DNA of 64,000 nucleotides. It comes from Membranipora membranacea (taxonomy: Eukaryota; Bryozoa; Gymnolaemata; Cheilostomatida; Membraniporidae). The stretch is taken from positions 8,868,001 through 8,932,000 of the forward strand of contig OU612075.1 in NCBI GenBank assembly GCA_914767715.1. The letters are read 5' to 3'. Numbering within the stretch: position 1 is the stretch's first letter; the number at the start of each line of letters is the position of its first letter. The notes beneath the pieces were generated by a model, which did not search any database, had not been told where the DNA came from, and saw nothing but the letters and a program-made list of their open reading frames with translations. Position numbers and translations under genes: made by a program. Shown here in pieces: positions 61,690-64,000 of the stretch.

Positions 61690-63290
61690 TGATGAATAGC
61701 CAAATCTTAGACGCTCCTCACTAAAAACAGAGTCAGTACTGCACTCTACTCACACTCTGACATCAAGACTACACTGTTAGCATGTGTATCACTGATTGTT
61801 AGAGTCAATTTAGTACAATACATGTACCTATCTCTAATTAATAAAATTGAACTCGAGTTGCCACCCCAAAATCCTTGTGACGGTACTCATGCCAAGCGAA
61901 TTAATTAACTCTCTATCTGTGAGAGATATACATGCAAAAATATATCATGTGAACAGTGTGCTTTACAGAAGGTGCCTTCAAAGATGGCTAATATTTTACA
62001 CCCCAGTTTTGTCCAGGTATTTAGCATAGTGTCTGCTCTCACTGCGGTAGGGTACGGATATGGTTTTAAAGCGTAAAGTTACACACACATGTAGAGTATT
62101 GGACTGGTCCAAAACAAAACTCACGACAATGTGTACATTTTCAATTTATCTTTTGAACGATTCCAATACAGATTCTTCGGAGCTTTGATTTTGACACAGG
62201 TTACCATGCCATTGGCCTCTTGAGGCTGTTTATGGTGGTAGTAGAGATGTATGGTGCAAACAAGTGAAAATGTTGTTGAGTAGTTTGTTACAGCTGCAAG
62301 CAAACTGAATGCCGCGATCAACAATTGGGGGGCAACATCAAAGGCAGGCAGACCACACTGACAAGTCTGACACTTGATAAGGCTGACAAGCTAACAGATT
62401 TTAAACTTCTGATACTATAGCTTGTTGTGGGGAATTTCAGTCTTTGACTGTTATATATATTAAGCACTGAGGACACATTCTATTCATACATTCTAATCAT
62501 ACATTCTATTCCTACACATGTTTTGTCTGTTATAATAATCCTTTATTAATGCTACGACTGTAACTATTTTTAGCAAGCTTACACTCTTCCCTCTTACAAC
62601 TTGACACTTCATGTTTGCTAGCGGACGAGACTAAACGCACCGATCATTTTTACTGATTTATACATTAAATCTTTGTAACTCTGTTAGTTTTAGTTAGATA
62701 GTTAGTACACAATAAAATCATAGTATAGTTGATAAACCACACATTTTTATGCCTGGCTGGTAGCCTTGATTTAAACAGACTTTTCAACTGGCAGGTTGCC
62801 GTTAGGCTTTACGCGTTCATCCGAACAAGTTGGATATCGGGACTTATTAAAGCCAAGCCCACGCTGGCTATCCTGACAAGATAGAATTTCCCGACATTGT
62901 CTTGTCAAGCCTTGTTTTGTCAAGACACACATCTACTGTTAGTTCATGATCCCCAACCCTCTGTGAAATATGCTGAGAAGAGAAATAAAACAAGCAAAAC
63001 TGAGTTCAGAAGGGTAGCAACTCATCATTCTCAGACACTTTGTGATATGTTCTACCTTGATGAACACTGCAATGTGAGTGAGTGAGTCAGCAGCGAGGGA
63101 GCATCAACAATCAATCAACAACATGTAATGTTCAGTTCTTTAAAATATATTTTACAATCCCAACTCAAAACACCACTGCACCACAAGACCTCAATACCCC
63201 TGATTGGTAAGAACTGACAGAGCAAGTAGCAAGTGCCACAAAATAACTAAATACTAAATAAATGTAATGAATGATGTTGTTCCTCTAACT
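61690..63290. other. Upstream of TRIM-like gene, no gene recognised
   Basis: This contains the presumed promoter of the TRIM-like gene, but I see no clear TATA box. A short tandem tacattctaatca repeat lies near 62475-62515. Remaining frames are short and without motif. Confidence 0.4.
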
Positions 63291-63292
63291 AA

Positions 63293-63942
63293 CCAATGAA
63301 CTCCCTCTTCATTGAACTAACTCCTTGTTTCTACTGATCTGAAACTGAGACTGATAGGGAAAAACCCCAAGACAATAGACAATTTGTATTTCTTAGAGTG
63401 TATACAAATTTTATCATTTCTAGCATATCTTTGTCAATTTGTTAAAAGATTAATATCAACCCACAAAAGTTTTCTTAGGTGGAAAACAATGGTAACAAGA
63501 GGACAACTCCCTTTATTGAATAACAAATAATCTGGACACCGGAGAGGGTGGTGGACAACCAAGGCGAAGTAGAAACCATTCTTGCCAGAGTGCAATATAT
63601 ATTTAAATCAAATTAGTTTAGTAACAATAAAACCTGGGAGCACAAACTAGAGTGAGATGCAGTCATACAAGGAATCTATTGGTAGTTAATGGGATATAGT
63701 ATAGATAGTGAAGCACAATTTTAATATCAATTCATCTGAGTTTTTTCCAGAGGTTACCAATACACATACCAAGAGAATCAAAGCTATGCAGAGAAGGGTA
63801 GCAAGAATGGTTAACAATATACAGACACAATATCACCAGTACCATCAAGCTGATCACAGAAGTTGAGTGGGACTTAATAACAAAATAAAACTCATCGTTG
63901 TCTATGTTCTACGGTAAAACCAATGAAGAGGGAGTTCATTGG
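63293..63942. mobile_element. MITE with 22-bp TIRs and TAA target duplication
   Basis: CCAATGAACTCCCTCTTCAT (TG) at 63293-63314 is the exact inverted copy of 63921-63942. TAA flanks both ends (63290-63292 and 63943-63945). The 650-bp interior has no coding capacity. The 3-bp duplication fits a PIF/Harbinger-type non-autonomous element. The same end sequence forms the palindrome at 38470-38500. Confidence 0.9.
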
Positions 63943-64000
63943 TAAAACTATACCAGATAGCTGGCCTAATATTGGCTAGTATTGATCCACTATGTAGTTA

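Overview
The window reads as nuclear DNA of an animal. Genes are split by short GT-AG introns, non-coding DNA is AT-rich, and many eukaryotic transposons are present (pogo/Tigger, PIF/Harbinger, Ty3/Gypsy-like, LTRs, MITEs, tRNA-derived SINEs). Betaine-homocysteine methyltransferase and a RING/B-box (TRIM-like) gene point to Metazoa. Decayed tandem NHL-like propeller exons and a TRIM-like gene with a MIB/HERC2-like tail make an early-branching marine invertebrate, perhaps a demosponge, my best guess. That guess is an inference I cannot test here.

Layout. 0.4-2.1 kb: candidate minus-strand exons of an unrecognised gene at the left edge. 4.0-5.2 kb: a broken PIF/Harbinger transposase. 6.0-14.3 kb: a field of decayed, tandemly repeated NHL-like exons, interrupted by a TAA-flanked MITE, a tRNA-like SINE and a solo LTR. 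14.55-17.27 kb: a complete pogo/Tigger transposon with an intact 610-codon transposase, matching terminal inverted repeats and TA target duplication. 18.08-29.6 kb and 29.77-44.67 kb: two tandem copies of one segment, each with a nine-exon, apparently intact BHMT gene on the minus strand. The copies have since received different insertions. Copy B carries a solo LTR in intron 6, an LTR-like insert in intron 1, two foldback elements, a TIR element with a tRNA-Ser-like segment, and a truncated Gypsy-like gag-protease fragment. 44.7-46.25 kb: an LTR with a triplicated CACGTG-rich repeat and a tRNA-derived SINE. 47.1-47.3 kb: a U2-snRNA-like sequence. 51.5-54.9 kb: an array of minus-strand, splice-bounded exon-like units, each with a GGGAGGCC...GGCCTCCC hairpin. 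56.7-61.7 kb: an eight-exon minus-strand RING/B-box/coiled-coil gene whose last exon has an apparent +1 frameshift. 63.3-63.9 kb: a MITE.

Only the two BHMT genes, the TRIM-like gene and the pogo transposase look like intact or near-intact protein genes. The rest is mobile, duplicated or decaying sequence. No rRNA, canonical tRNA gene, CRISPR array or bacterial-type operon was seen. Exon boundaries were derived by eye from reading frame and splice consensus. The two BHMT copies have equal exon lengths, which supports their model.
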